Source: Physcousia sp015060555 (GTDB taxonomy: Bacteria; Bacteroidota; Bacteroidia; Bacteroidales; Bacteroidaceae). Taken from it: 64,000 bases of DNA. The notes below the pieces were generated by a model that worked only from the letters and a program-made list of their open reading frames with translations, ran no database searches and was not told the DNA's origin. The position numbers and the translations under genes were made by a program. The stretch is from the NCBI GenBank assembly GCA_015060555.1, contig SUYG01000032.1, positions 62,001 through 126,000 of the forward strand. Reading direction: 5' to 3'. Positions within the stretch are counted from its first letter, which is position 1, and every line of letters starts with the position of its first letter. Positions 8,622 to 17,483 of this stretch are shown here, one piece after another.

Positions 8622-9985
8622 TTCCTTGTCAGTTCCACGATGCGGCTCATCTGGTTGGGGATGCGGATCTGCTGCGGACACTTGGCCAGACACTCGCCGC
8701 AGTCCACACACGTGGTGGCGCGCTTCTCAGCGGGGATGGCCTCGCGATAGGCCTTGATGAAGGCATCCTGTCGCTCGGCATAGTCGGCAGCCGTGACCTC
8801 AGGCAGCGGCAGCATCTTCTCGGTGACAGCCTTGTTGTAGAAGGCGAAGTTCCCGGGGATATCAACACCGTAGGGGCAGGGCATACAGTAGGCACAGGTG
8901 GTGCAGCCGATGGTGGGGAATCCCGCCATCTGGTCGGCGATGCGTGCCAGGAGTTCGTTCTCGTTTTCCGTGCAAGGCTGCAGGGGCGAGAAGGTGCGCA
9001 CGTTCTCTTCGAGATGCTCCATGCGGTTCATGCCGCTGAGCGTCGTGAGGACATTGGGATGTGACCCCACCCAGCGGAAGCCCCACATGGCAGGACTGTC
9101 ATCGGGGTGTACGGCACGCAGCTGTTCGCGGATCTCATCGGAGACATTGGCAAGGGAGCCGCCACGGATGGGTTCCATGATGACGGCCTGTATGCCCAGC
9201 TTCTCCAACCGACCATAGAGGTATTCGGCATCGGCATCGCCGCCGCGGCGTCCACGGCGTCCGGCATGGCGCCAGTCGAGGTAGTTCATCTGAATCTGCA
9301 CGAAGTCCCAGTGGTACTTCTCATGTTGGTCCAGCAGATAGTCGAAGACGCGGACATCGCCGTGGTAGCTGAAGCCGAGGTGGCGGATGCGGCCGGCCTC
9401 GCGCTCCTTTACCAGGAAGTCAAGCATCCCATTGTCGATGAAGCGGCCCTGAAGGGCACCCATGCCACCGCCGCCAATGCTGTGCAGCAGGTAGTAGTCG
9501 ATGTAGTCCACACGCAGCTGACGGAACGAGTTCTCGTACATCGCCTTGGAACGCTCGAAGGACCATAGGTCGCGGTTCTGATTGGAGAGTTTCGTGGCCA
9601 CGAAGTATTTGTCGCGCGGATAGCGGCTGAGGGTGGCACCGGTGACACCTTCGTTGCGGCCACCGCCATACATGGGTGCCGTGTCGAAGTAGTTGACACC
9701 ATGGGCGATGGCATAGTCAACGAGGCGGTCCACATCCTCCTGCTCACGCGGCAGACGCATCATGCCAAAGCCCAGGAGCGAGATGTTCTCGCCCGAACCG
9801 TTCTGACGGCGATATGTCATTGCGCCTGCGTTTTCGCCCACAGCGGGGAGGGACTTGTCATCATCTGAGGCGAAAGCTCTCAGCGGAGACATGGCCATCA
9901 GCGAGAAGGCCGAGATGGAGCCGAGTCCCAGCTGCTGCAGGAACTGACGGCGGTTGATGTCGTGTTTAGGTTTCATGCTCATCAT
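8585..9985 (-). CDS. Tat-exported aldo/keto reductase with C-terminal 4Fe-4S domain
   Basis: 466 residues. The N-terminus carries a twin-arginine motif ('INRRQFLQQLG'), so it is probably exported folded. The aldo/keto reductase barrel follows, with 'NYFDTAPMYGGG' near residue 103, 'DYIDYYLLHS' and 'RIRHLGFSYHG'. The C-terminal part binds iron-sulfur clusters: 'CTTCAYCMPCPYG' near 360-372 and 'CVDCGECLAKCPQ' near 425-438. This layout is common in anaerobes; the substrate is unknown. It sits 15 bases after the kinase-like gene. The last residues ('KKRPTPNHARPQ') are encoded by part of a repeat element, so the tail is probably not ancestral. Confidence 0.88.
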   Translation of the reverse strand: MMSMKPKHDINRRQFLQQLGLGSISAFSLMAMSPLRAFASDDDKSLPAVGENAGAMTYRRQNGSGENISLLGFGMMRLPREQEDVDRLVDYAIAHGVNYFDTAPMYGGGRNEGVTGATLSRYPRDKYFVATKLSNQNRDLWSFERSKAMYENSFRQLRVDYIDYYLLHSIGGGGMGALQGRFIDNGMLDFLVKEREAGRIRHLGFSYHGDVRVFDYLLDQHEKYHWDFVQIQMNYLDWRHAGRRGRRGGDADAEYLYGRLEKLGIQAVIMEPIRGGSLANVSDEIREQLRAVHPDDSPAMWGFRWVGSHPNVLTTLSGMNRMEHLEENVRTFSPLQPCTENENELLARIADQMAGFPTIGCTTCAYCMPCPYGVDIPGNFAFYNKAVTEKMLPLPEVTAADYAERQDAFIKAYREAIPAEKRATTCVDCGECLAKCPQQIRIPNQMSRIVELTRKKRPTPNHARPQ

Positions 9986-10000
9986 TATAATAGAAAAAGA

Positions 10001-11089
10001 CTATTGTGCCGCGATGAAATCGGCCATTTCCTGCTTCAGGGCATAGGCGCTCTTGAAGAGGGCGAGCTGGTTCTTGACGCGGTCGAGATTGTGTTCGGGG
10101 TACTTGCACTTCCAGTACTTGTCGCCACTGATGTAGTCCCACAGGAAGCGTACGGCCTGCATATAGGGGAAGAGGGTGGCAGCGTAGGGCAGCATCTCTT
10201 TCTCCAACGGCGTGAGGAAGCTCTTGGCAGAACGCAGGTAGCCGCGCGTGAAGGCCTTGAAGATCTCCATGTTGAAGCCCACCTTGGAGAGATCGGGATC
10301 GTCCTCAGCGGTGAAGTTGGCAGCGGTGCGGAGGAAGTCGCCGTAGTCGGAGAAGATGAAGTTAGGCATAACAGTGTCGAGGTCGATGACACAGAGCACA
10401 TGGTCGTTCTTGTCGAACATCATGTTGTTGACCTTCGTGTCGCAGTGGCAGATGCGCTTGGGCAGCTTACCCTCGCGGCCTAAGCGCTCGGCAGCGGTCA
10501 TCTCGTCGGCATAGGAGAGCAGTTCATCAATGATGGGCTGCACGCTGGCGACACGGCCGGCAGGGTCAACAGCAATCACATCCTTCAGCTGCTGCAGACG
10601 GAACTCCATATTGTGGAAGTCCTTGATGGTCTCGCCCAACGGCACGGGGATGTCGGCCAGCATGGCCTGGAAATCGCCAAAGGCCTCGCCGGCGGCCTCG
10701 CTGGACTCAGGGTTCACGGCTTGCTTGGTGATGGCATCGTTGATGAACACCATGAGGCGCCATGGCTCACCATCGACAATGGTGTAGAGCTTTCCGGGAT
10801 TGTCCTTCAGGGGTACGAAGGTGAGCACCTTGCGGTCGATGTCTGTCTCGCCGCGGGCTGCCAGCTTCTGGCGGATGTGCCCTGTGACGGCACGGATGTT
10901 GTTCATCAGCATCTCCACATCGGGGAAGACATTGGTGTTCACGCGCTGCAGCACATAGTTCGGTGCTTCGGTCTGAGCGGTTTTCACGAGCAAGGTGTCG
11001 TTGATAAGTCCCTCGCCGAGGGGCTTGATTTCTGCGACCACGCCACTGATGGCGAACTGGTCAACGATGGAAAGAAGTTTTTCGTTCAT
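10001..11089 (-). CDS. Aminoglycoside-phosphotransferase-fold sugar kinase (N-acetylhexosamine kinase-like)
   Basis: 362 residues. The kinase-like fold is shown by the catalytic loop 'ICHCDTKVNNMMFD' near residue 216 and the metal-binding 'CVIDLDTVMPNFIFSDYGD' near 236. The N-terminal 'IKPLGEGLINDTLLVK' is the usual opening of Bacteroidales homologs related to N-acetylhexosamine 1-kinase. Such enzymes phosphorylate GlcNAc or GalNAc at C1. The substrate here is inferred from family and from the nearby hexosamine genes. The start is 14 bases past the MG2-like gene and the end is 15 bases from the reductase gene, so the three probably form one transcript. Confidence 0.75.
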   Translation of the reverse strand: MNEKLLSIVDQFAISGVVAEIKPLGEGLINDTLLVKTAQTEAPNYVLQRVNTNVFPDVEMLMNNIRAVTGHIRQKLAARGETDIDRKVLTFVPLKDNPGKLYTIVDGEPWRLMVFINDAITKQAVNPESSEAAGEAFGDFQAMLADIPVPLGETIKDFHNMEFRLQQLKDVIAVDPAGRVASVQPIIDELLSYADEMTAAERLGREGKLPKRICHCDTKVNNMMFDKNDHVLCVIDLDTVMPNFIFSDYGDFLRTAANFTAEDDPDLSKVGFNMEIFKAFTRGYLRSAKSFLTPLEKEMLPYAATLFPYMQAVRFLWDYISGDKYWKCKYPEHNLDRVKNQLALFKSAYALKQEMADFIAAQ

Positions 11090-11103
11090 GTTAGGTTATT
11101 TAG

Positions 11104-14058
11104 TTAATGGTGGTTGAACGGGGAGGTGATGATGGTGCCGTCAGCGGCCTGGCCGTTGGCATCGACCACGATGGAAGTTGCTTTGCTGCCAGTAAAGAAA
11201 GAGATGGTCGCAGCACCGCTCTCATCAAGTTGCAGATCGGGATTCCAGTAGAGCGTCCGGCGATAGTCCTTGGCGCCATCGGCCGATGGCGTGCGCTGGT
11301 AGTCGGGGTGGTAGAAGTCATCGGCCACATTGAAGCCCTGCAGGACATAGCGGCGGTCGCGATAGGTTACGCGACTGCCTTCGTTGGGCAACTGTTCGAG
11401 ATTGATGGCCAAGCGCTCCACATTGTCCTCCTTGGCACGCGGGTCACCGCCTGTGCGCGGATTATAATCGGTATAGAGAGCTACGGCGTTGAGGTTCGTG
11501 AGCTTGTTGTAGCGGTTCATGACCTGAGCCGAGCGGTTCAACGATACATTGTGGCCATCGAAACGAGGCTCCAGCAGATAGAGGTTGTTGGTCTGCATGT
11601 CACCGGCATAGAGGCGAGCCACACTGTTCAGATAGTGGTAACGACCATAGTAGCGGCCCTCCATCAGACCGGCATCGCAGGCTTCGTTGAAGGCATCATA
11701 GGCATCCACTCTGAAGGCCGGTTTCGTCAGGTCCAGCTTGCGCATGCCACCACGGCGGGCGCGCACCACCAGCGTCTGCATATCTGTCTCGAAGCTCTTG
11801 GGATTGAAAAGTGATGTCTGGGGCACGTCCTGCGGAGCGGGGCGGTAGGCCGTCTGGTAGTATTGATAGGGTTTCGTGAAGCGGGGATAAGGCCAGTTGA
11901 TGCGTACATAGAACTCTGGGGCGTCGGTCTCCTCCATACTAATCCACGTATGGGGTTTGTTCTTCTTCCATTTCGTCGTGTCGGAAGCTGCGAGGAAGAA
12001 GATACAGTAGCCCTGGAAGTAGGGAGCGGGTATGGTGAATTGGCCATTTTTTGTGTCCATATCGCCCAAGATGCTCTCCTTGCTGCCTGGCTGCGCGAAC
12101 TCGGCATGGACGCGCATTTCATGCTTCAAGTCATTCTCTTTGGCATTGAAGCGGGAGGTCGCGATTGTGCCTCGCATCTGGTAACTGCCAGGTGGATAGT
12201 TGGACTCATGAGCATAGGTCTGGGCGATGATGGTCTCAATGAACTCGCCAAGACCATAATTAATATACTCGTCCTGAGTGGAAAGGCCGTCGCCTCCGGT
12301 CATCAGTAATTTGCGGAAGGTGTAGGCCGGACGATCGTCGTCGGGCGAGGGATGCATCTTGGCCAGCGTGTCTTCCAGGAAGAATGGGGTTGCCTTATCG
12401 CCGACGGGCTGTATGTCATCTTGCCACTGTTTCTCCTCGAAGTTGAGAACCTCGCCACGCAGGATGGGGGTCTGGGGCTCCATGGGCTGTGTCAACATGA
12501 AGGCACCGGGCATGGCCATGGTGCGCCAGTCGAAGCGGCGCCAACCCTGTGTCATCATCAGCAGGTCTAATGCTGTGCGATGTTCCTGGTCGTCGGCCTC
12601 GAAGAAGTAGGCAGGATCGGGGATGAAGCCTTTCAGCTCCGAGGATAAAAGCATCTCGGTCAGGATATTGCTGGTGTCATAGGTGCAGTCCGAAGCGGCA
12701 GCATCGCGGATGGCGAGACTCACCCCCGCCGTTCTCACCCCTCCCCCCCCTCCAAGGGGCGAGGGGGACTTTAGGGAGGGAGCGGTTAACTGAAGACTCA
12801 CTTGTTCATAAGGAGCATATTCAGGCTTCAAGCCACTGATGGTGAGGTTAGAATACTGTTGGTCTGGCTTGCTGACAAAGAAGAGGCGGTCGGCCCACAC
12901 ACGGCCATCGGCATCGAAGACGGTGGCCTGATGGATGCCGGACTCTCCCCCCTGCCCCTCCCTATCAAGGAGGGGAGTATAATGTATCTGAGTTGAGGGG
13001 CCTCCTGTTAGTTCTTGGAACAATAGGGTCCTACCTTCATGCATGATGGTAAGGCCCAAAGGTTTCGTGGCGGCTTCGCCATCTGCATGGACTTGGATTT
13101 CCCATTCGTCGCCCTTGCGCTCAACGCTCAGCGCCACGCCATCGGCTACGGCATCCTTTATCTCGGCCTCCACGGTCTTCCCATCTTTACTGGTGAAGCG
13201 TGCCGTGTAGCGCTGGTCGGCTGCTGGCGTGAAGAGGAATACACCACGACCACGGCTGACAGCAGCGACGGAGCGGGCATCCTGGCCTTGAGCGTCTTTC
13301 AATGTTTCAATATTTCCATTTTTCAATATTTCCAACGTTCCCTCCAGCGCTTCGCCCGTCTCTGTGGCCGCCTCAAACGCCACTCGACACGGCACGCCGG
13401 CCACGAGATGGCCGCCCTCAGGGAAGAGCGTCAACATGGGTTGTGGCTCAGGCGCTCCGCTCTTGAAATAGCGGCGCAGCGGACGTGTGGTCATATCGTG
13501 GTAGAAGTCGCCCGCTTCCTGGGGCTTGTCATAGACGGGGAAGACACGGGAATAGAGTTTGTCGTAGTCGCGATAGAACTCCTTGACCATCGTCTTGTTG
13601 AAGAACCAATCCTCGGCACCCGAGCTGTGCTCCTTCTCCGTGATGCCCCAGTTGAGCTGCCAGCGGGTGTAAGCCCGCAACTCGTAATAACCGGCATAGA
13701 GGCTGTCGGCGAGGACGAAGTTGCCATGGCCGCGGCCGTTCTTCATCTCGATAAGCTGGCGCTCCTGCAGGAAACCGTCCTGATTCAGCAGTTCCACATA
13801 GAGCACGCGGCTGACATTCGAAGGCAAACCGCTGTCCGTGCGACGCGTGTAGGCCGCAAACCAGATTGTGTCGCCAAGGAAATAACAGGTATTGTCCATC
13901 TGCACAAAGACCTTCTCCTGGGGGATGCCCTTGCCAAAACGAGTCAAGCGGTCAGCCCACCCCTCAACTGTCGTGGGTGGTTGTGTTGTCTGTGCGAGTC
14001 CTGCCATTGGCATCAAAAGCCATAGGAAAGACATCATAAAGTAGTGGATATTTCTCAT
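11104..14058 (-). CDS. Large secreted MG2-like surface protein with three in-frame repeat inserts
   Basis: 984 residues. Signal peptide 1-23 (MRNIHYFMMSFLWLLMPMAG, then LAQ). Residues 40-150 are an MG2/macroglobulin-like module typical of Bacteroidales: 'EKVFVQMDNTCYFLGDTIWF', then 'SRVLYVELLNQDGFLQERQL', then 'LADSLYAGYYELRAYTRW'. The C-terminal part ends in 'TISFFTGSKATSIVVDANGQ'. Proteins of this type are predicted to act in the outer membrane or periplasm; their function is unclear. Three stretches look foreign and match intergenic repeats: 13297-13336 ('ILKNGNIETLKD'), 12944-12981 ('PLLDREGQGGES') and 12725-12785 ('PSLKSPSPLGGGGGVRTAG'). The last contains a run of eight G. Confidence 0.8.
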   Translation of the reverse strand: MRNIHYFMMSFLWLLMPMAGLAQTTQPPTTVEGWADRLTRFGKGIPQEKVFVQMDNTCYFLGDTIWFAAYTRRTDSGLPSNVSRVLYVELLNQDGFLQERQLIEMKNGRGHGNFVLADSLYAGYYELRAYTRWQLNWGITEKEHSSGAEDWFFNKTMVKEFYRDYDKLYSRVFPVYDKPQEAGDFYHDMTTRPLRRYFKSGAPEPQPMLTLFPEGGHLVAGVPCRVAFEAATETGEALEGTLEILKNGNIETLKDAQGQDARSVAAVSRGRGVFLFTPAADQRYTARFTSKDGKTVEAEIKDAVADGVALSVERKGDEWEIQVHADGEAATKPLGLTIMHEGRTLLFQELTGGPSTQIHYTPLLDREGQGGESGIHQATVFDADGRVWADRLFFVSKPDQQYSNLTISGLKPEYAPYEQVSLQLTAPSLKSPSPLGGGGGVRTAGVSLAIRDAAASDCTYDTSNILTEMLLSSELKGFIPDPAYFFEADDQEHRTALDLLMMTQGWRRFDWRTMAMPGAFMLTQPMEPQTPILRGEVLNFEEKQWQDDIQPVGDKATPFFLEDTLAKMHPSPDDDRPAYTFRKLLMTGGDGLSTQDEYINYGLGEFIETIIAQTYAHESNYPPGSYQMRGTIATSRFNAKENDLKHEMRVHAEFAQPGSKESILGDMDTKNGQFTIPAPYFQGYCIFFLAASDTTKWKKNKPHTWISMEETDAPEFYVRINWPYPRFTKPYQYYQTAYRPAPQDVPQTSLFNPKSFETDMQTLVVRARRGGMRKLDLTKPAFRVDAYDAFNEACDAGLMEGRYYGRYHYLNSVARLYAGDMQTNNLYLLEPRFDGHNVSLNRSAQVMNRYNKLTNLNAVALYTDYNPRTGGDPRAKEDNVERLAINLEQLPNEGSRVTYRDRRYVLQGFNVADDFYHPDYQRTPSADGAKDYRRTLYWNPDLQLDESGAATISFFTGSKATSIVVDANGQAADGTIITSPFNHH
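12725..12785 (-). repeat. GC-rich repeat inserted in frame in the MG2-like gene (with G8 run)
   Basis: On the coding strand the stretch goes CCCTCCCTAAAGTCCCCCTC, then a G8 run at 12743-12750, then GAGGGG. It encodes 'PSLKSPSPLGGGGGVRTAG' between 'VSLQLTA' and 'VSLAIRDAA'. Composition and layout match the intergenic GC-rich elements of this window. Confidence 0.65.
12944..12981 (-). repeat. Family A palindrome inserted in frame in the MG2-like gene
   Basis: The coding strand reads CTCCCCTCCTTGATAGGGAG, then GGGCAGGGGGGAGAG. It encodes 'PLLDREGQGGES' between 'STQIHYT' and 'GIHQATVFDADGR'. Its palindrome followed by G runs is the layout of the intergenic copies at 20.2 and 26.1 kb. Confidence 0.7.
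13297..13336 (-). repeat. A-rich repeat (family B) inserted in frame in the MG2-like gene
   Basis: The coding strand contains ATTGAAAAATGGAAATATTG, nearly the same 20-mer as in the sulfatase (ATTGAAAAATGGAAACATTG at 16201-16220). It encodes 'ILKNGNIETLK'. The sulfatase version encodes 'LKNGNIEKLK', read in the same frame. Confidence 0.75.
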
Positions 14059-14077
14059 AAAAGAGGCTTATTCGGGA

Positions 14078-14085
14078 CAAAGATA
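14078..14085 (-). promoter_or_regulatory. Promoter -7 element of the MG2-kinase-reductase operon
   Basis: The minus strand reads TATCTTTG 20 bases upstream of the ATG at 14058. It lies in the 223-base divergent gap shared with the mutase gene. Confidence 0.6.
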
Positions 14086-14191
14086 GCTATTTTTGCAAAG
14101 CGACAACACAGAGAAGGCCTTTTTTTCGTCTTTTTTTTGTGTTTCATAAAAAAAACGAGGTTAAATGTGCATTCACAGCGCCTTTTTTCTC

Positions 14192-14199
14192 TAACTTTG
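14192..14199 (+). promoter_or_regulatory. Promoter -7 element of the phosphohexosamine mutase gene
   Basis: TAACTTTG, about 80 bases upstream of the ATG. The leader between them is AU-rich with several TTAAAC copies just before the start. Confidence 0.55.
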
Positions 14200-14281
14200 T
14201 CGCCGAAAGCCGACTTCATTTGTTAACATCCTAAAAACCTTTATCGACTTTAAACATTAAACTTTAAACTTCATACACAAC

Positions 14282-15670
14282 ATGACACTGATCAAATCTA
14301 TTTCCGGCATCCGTGGTACCATCGGAGGCCGTGCAGGTGACACGCTGAATCCTCTGGACATCGTAAAATTTGTCTCGGCCTACGCCACCCTCATTCGCAA
14401 GACCGATAAAATCGGCACGAACAAGATTGTCGTAGGGCGCGATGCTCGCATCTCCGGTGAGATGGTGAAGAATGTCGTCTGCGGCACACTCATGGGCATG
14501 GGCTTCGATGTCGTGAACATCGGCCTCGCCACGACACCCACCACCGAGCTGGCCGTGACGATGGAGAAGGCGTGCGGCGGCATCATCCTCACCGCTTCCC
14601 ACAACCCCCGCCAGTGGAACGCCCTGAAGCTGTTGAACAGCGACGGTGAGTTCCTGAATGCTGCCGAGGGCGCCGAGGTGCTGCGCATCGCCGCTGCCGA
14701 GGACTTCGAGTATGCCGATGTCGATCATCTGGGCAAGTACCGCGAGGATGACAGCTACGACCAGAAGCATATCGACCTCGTGAAGGGCCTTGCACTCGTG
14801 GATGTCGAGGCCATCAAGGCCCGCAAGTTCCGCGTGGCTCTCGACACCGTGAACTCCGTTGGCGGCGTCATCCTGCCGAAGCTGCTGGAACAGCTGGGCG
14901 TGGAGACTGTCACCTGCCTCTATGGCGAACCCACCGGCGACTTCCAGCACAACCCCGAGCCGCTGGAGAAGAACCTCGGCGACATCAAGGCGCTGATGCA
15001 GAAGGGCGGCTACGACATCGCCTTCGTCGTTGATCCCGATGTCGATCGTCTGGCATTGTTCTGCGAGGACGGCACCATGTACGGCGAGGAATACACGCTG
15101 GTCACCGTGGCCGACTACATCTTGCAGCACACGCCCGGTAACACCGTCTCGAACCTCTCTTCAACACGTGCTCTGCGCGACGTGACGCGCAAATACGGCT
15201 GCGAGTACAACGCTGCTGCCGTGGGCGAAGTGAATGTGGTCACGAAGATGAAGGCCACCAACGCCGTCATCGGCGGCGAAGGCAACGGCGGCGTCATCTA
15301 TCCCGCCGCACACTACGGCCGCGACGCCCTCGTAGGCATCGCACTCATCCTCACCTATCTGGCCAAGAAGGGCATGAAGACCAGCGAGCTGCGCGCCACC
15401 TATCCTCCCTACTGCATCGCCAAGAACCGCATCGACCTCACACCCGATACCGACGTGGATGCTATCCTCAAGAAGGTGAAGGAACTCTATAAGAACGAAG
15501 AGGTCAACGACATCGACGGCGTGAAGATCGACTTCCCCGACAAATGGGTACATCTGCGCAAGTCGAACACCGAACCCATCATCCGCGTCTATTCCGAGGC
15601 TGCCACCATGGAGGCTGCTGACGAGATTGGCAAGAAAATCATGGATGTCGTATATTCAATGGTTAAATAA
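14282..15670 (+). CDS. glmM: Phosphoglucosamine mutase / phosphomannomutase family
   Basis: 462 residues, normal for the alpha-D-phosphohexomutase family. The active-site phosphoserine loop is 'LTASHNPRQWNALK' (about 102-115). The metal loop is 'VDPDVDRLALF' (about 250-260), the sugar-binding loop 'GGEGNGGVIYP' (near 336) and the phosphate-binding loop 'RKSNTEPIIRVYSEA' (near 426). In Bacteroidales this form usually serves as GlmM, converting GlcN-6-P to GlcN-1-P for cell-wall precursors. The start ATG follows 'TTCATACACAAC', with a promoter upstream. The stop is directly followed by the ATG of the sulfatase gene, so the two are probably co-transcribed. A role as phosphomannomutase cannot be excluded. 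Confidence 0.88.
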   Translation: MTLIKSISGIRGTIGGRAGDTLNPLDIVKFVSAYATLIRKTDKIGTNKIVVGRDARISGEMVKNVVCGTLMGMGFDVVNIGLATTPTTELAVTMEKACGGIILTASHNPRQWNALKLLNSDGEFLNAAEGAEVLRIAAAEDFEYADVDHLGKYREDDSYDQKHIDLVKGLALVDVEAIKARKFRVALDTVNSVGGVILPKLLEQLGVETVTCLYGEPTGDFQHNPEPLEKNLGDIKALMQKGGYDIAFVVDPDVDRLALFCEDGTMYGEEYTLVTVADYILQHTPGNTVSNLSSTRALRDVTRKYGCEYNAAAVGEVNVVTKMKATNAVIGGEGNGGVIYPAAHYGRDALVGIALILTYLAKKGMKTSELRATYPPYCIAKNRIDLTPDTDVDAILKKVKELYKNEEVNDIDGVKIDFPDKWVHLRKSNTEPIIRVYSEAATMEAADEIGKKIMDVVYSMVK

Positions 15671-17368
15671 ATGAGAAAAGAACTCGCTCTTATCCCTGCG
15701 TCGTTGGCCGCGCTGGCGGCCAATGCGCAGGGATTACGTCCCAACATCGTCTATATCATGACGGATGACCACACGGCGCAGATGATGTCGTGCTATGACA
15801 CCCGTTACGTGGAGACACCCAATCTGGACCGCATCGCGAGGGATGGCGTGCGCTTCACGCACAGCTATGTGGCCAACTCCCTGAGCGGACCTTCCCGAGC
15901 ATGTATGCTGACGGGCAAGCACTCGCATAAGAACGGGTTCACAAACAACGAGCACGGCATCTTCGACGGTTCCCAGCAGACGATGCCGAAGCTGCTTCAG
16001 GCGGCCGGCTACGAGACCTGCCTCATCGGAAAATGGCACCTCGTGAGTACCCCCACAGGCTTTGACCATTGGGAGATACTGCCGGCACAGGGCGACTACT
16101 ACAACCCCACTTTCATCCACATGGACGGCACCCGCGCTGTTGACAGCGGCTACGTCACACGCATCATCACCGACAAGGCCATTGAATGGCTTGAGGCCAA
16201 ATTGAAAAATGGAAACATTGAAAAATTGAAAAGCACTCATGCGATGAGCAATCAGCAGAACATTTCTTCAATGTCTCAATCTGTCAATTTTTCAATTTCA
16301 AAGCCCTTTGCCCTCTTCATCCACCACAAAGCCTGCCACCGCGCCTGGCTGCCGGCACTGGATGACCTGCGCCTGTATGAGGACAAGACCTTTGCCCTGC
16401 CGCCTGAGTTCCACGACGACTACGCCACCCGTGAAGCCGCCGGCAAGACAGAGATGGAGATCGGCAAGGACATGGACATCGTCTATGACACCAAGATGTT
16501 CGTGAGCGACGAGGAGACACCTCGCACCCGCCTGTCACGCTCCTACCAGGGCATGATCGGGCGCCTCTCGCCCGCCGAGCGAGAGCGGTATGATGCTTTT
16601 TATGTACCCCTGTCCCGCGACTTCTACGAGAAGTGGGGCAAGGACTACAACTTCCTGCCCCGCCAGGCACAGAGCAGTGTCGTGGGCAGTCGCGATGCAG
16701 AGCTGCTGGAATGGAAGTATCAGCGCTATATGCGTGACTACGCCAAGGTGGTACACTCACTGGATCAGGAAGTGGGCCGCGTGCTCGACTACCTTGAAGA
16801 GAAGGGGCTGCTGGACAACACGCTCGTGGTCTATACCTCCGACCAAGGGTTCTACATGGGTGAGCATGGCTGGTTCGACAAGCGCTTCATGTACGAGGAG
16901 AGTCTCTCCACACCGCTCGTGATGCGTCTCCCGAAAGGCTATGAGCGCCGTGGTGACATCGATGAAATGGTGCAAAATATCGATTATGCGCCCACCTTCC
17001 TCGACCTCGCTGGAGCACCCGTGCCCGATGACATCCAAGGTGTGTCGCTGCTGCCTTTGCTGAAAGGCAAAGCTGCCACGAAGAAGGACAAGGCCGCCAT
17101 CAAGAACTGGCGCGATGCCATCTACTATCACTACTACGAATATCCCGCTGAGCACAACGTGCGCCGCCACTACGGCATCCGCACCGACCGCTACAAGCTC
17201 ATCCATTTCTATGGCCACGACGTGAACACATGGGAACTCTTCGACCTGAAGAACGACCCGCATGAGATGCACAATCTCTATGGCCAGCCTGAAGTGGAGA
17301 AACTGCAGAAACAACTGCATCGTCGGCTCGAAGAATTACAGATTCAGTACGATGACCCACAGCGATAA
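15671..17368 (+). CDS. Secreted serine-type sulfatase (S1 family) with 36-residue repeat insert
   Basis: 565 residues. The signal peptide is 'MRKELALIPASLAALAANAQ'. The metal site begins 'YIMTDDHTAQMMSC'. The catalytic motif is 'SLSGPSRACMLTGK' near residue 72, where a serine of the S-x-P-S-R type must be converted to formylglycine by an anaerobic sulfatase-maturating enzyme. That enzyme is not in the window. Other conserved parts are 'CLIGKWHL', 'FIHHKACHRAW', 'YTSDQGFYMGEHGWFDKRFMY'-like metal residues and 'HYYEYPAEH'. It probably removes sulfate from glycans. Between 'AIEWLEA' and 'KPFALFIHHKA' an A/T-rich stretch (16195-16302) encodes about 36 extra residues in frame. It starts right at the stop codon of the mutase gene. 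Confidence 0.88.
   Translation: MRKELALIPASLAALAANAQGLRPNIVYIMTDDHTAQMMSCYDTRYVETPNLDRIARDGVRFTHSYVANSLSGPSRACMLTGKHSHKNGFTNNEHGIFDGSQQTMPKLLQAAGYETCLIGKWHLVSTPTGFDHWEILPAQGDYYNPTFIHMDGTRAVDSGYVTRIITDKAIEWLEAKLKNGNIEKLKSTHAMSNQQNISSMSQSVNFSISKPFALFIHHKACHRAWLPALDDLRLYEDKTFALPPEFHDDYATREAAGKTEMEIGKDMDIVYDTKMFVSDEETPRTRLSRSYQGMIGRLSPAERERYDAFYVPLSRDFYEKWGKDYNFLPRQAQSSVVGSRDAELLEWKYQRYMRDYAKVVHSLDQEVGRVLDYLEEKGLLDNTLVVYTSDQGFYMGEHGWFDKRFMYEESLSTPLVMRLPKGYERRGDIDEMVQNIDYAPTFLDLAGAPVPDDIQGVSLLPLLKGKAATKKDKAAIKNWRDAIYYHYYEYPAEHNVRRHYGIRTDRYKLIHFYGHDVNTWELFDLKNDPHEMHNLYGQPEVEKLQKQLHRRLEELQIQYDDPQR
16195..16302 (+). repeat. A/T-rich palindromic repeat (family B) inserted in frame in the sulfatase
   Basis: The insert begins AAATTGAAAAATGGAAACAT and ends TGTCAATTTTTCAATTTC, so its ends are imperfect inverted repeats. 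It encodes 'KLKNGNIEKLKSTHAMSNQQ', then 'NISSMSQSVNFSISK'. The flanking gene is GC-rich; this stretch is strikingly A/T-rich. Related sequence occurs between genes at about 40839-40878. Confidence 0.8.
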
Positions 17369-17409
17369 CTGTTTTTCACGCCCTTATACAATAAAAAGAG
17401 GTGTTTTTC

Positions 17410-17440
17410 TTTGCAGGCTCACCAAAATAACTTACTTTTG
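17410..17440 (+). promoter_or_regulatory. Promoter of the fumarate reductase operon
   Basis: TTTG at 17410-17413, a 19-base spacer, then TACTTTTG at 17433-17440. This is a near-perfect Bacteroidetes -33/-7 promoter. The start codon is 44 bases further on. Confidence 0.8.
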
Positions 17441-17483
17441 CAGCATCTTTTCATCATTCAAATATCTAAAAAAATTACTTTTT

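Noticed and set aside
17262..17483. Extended N-terminus of the cytochrome b subunit
   Set aside because: These codons overlap the end of the sulfatase gene and the promoter at 17410-17440. 'MWLIDSSIGRKV' at 17484 is the normal start.
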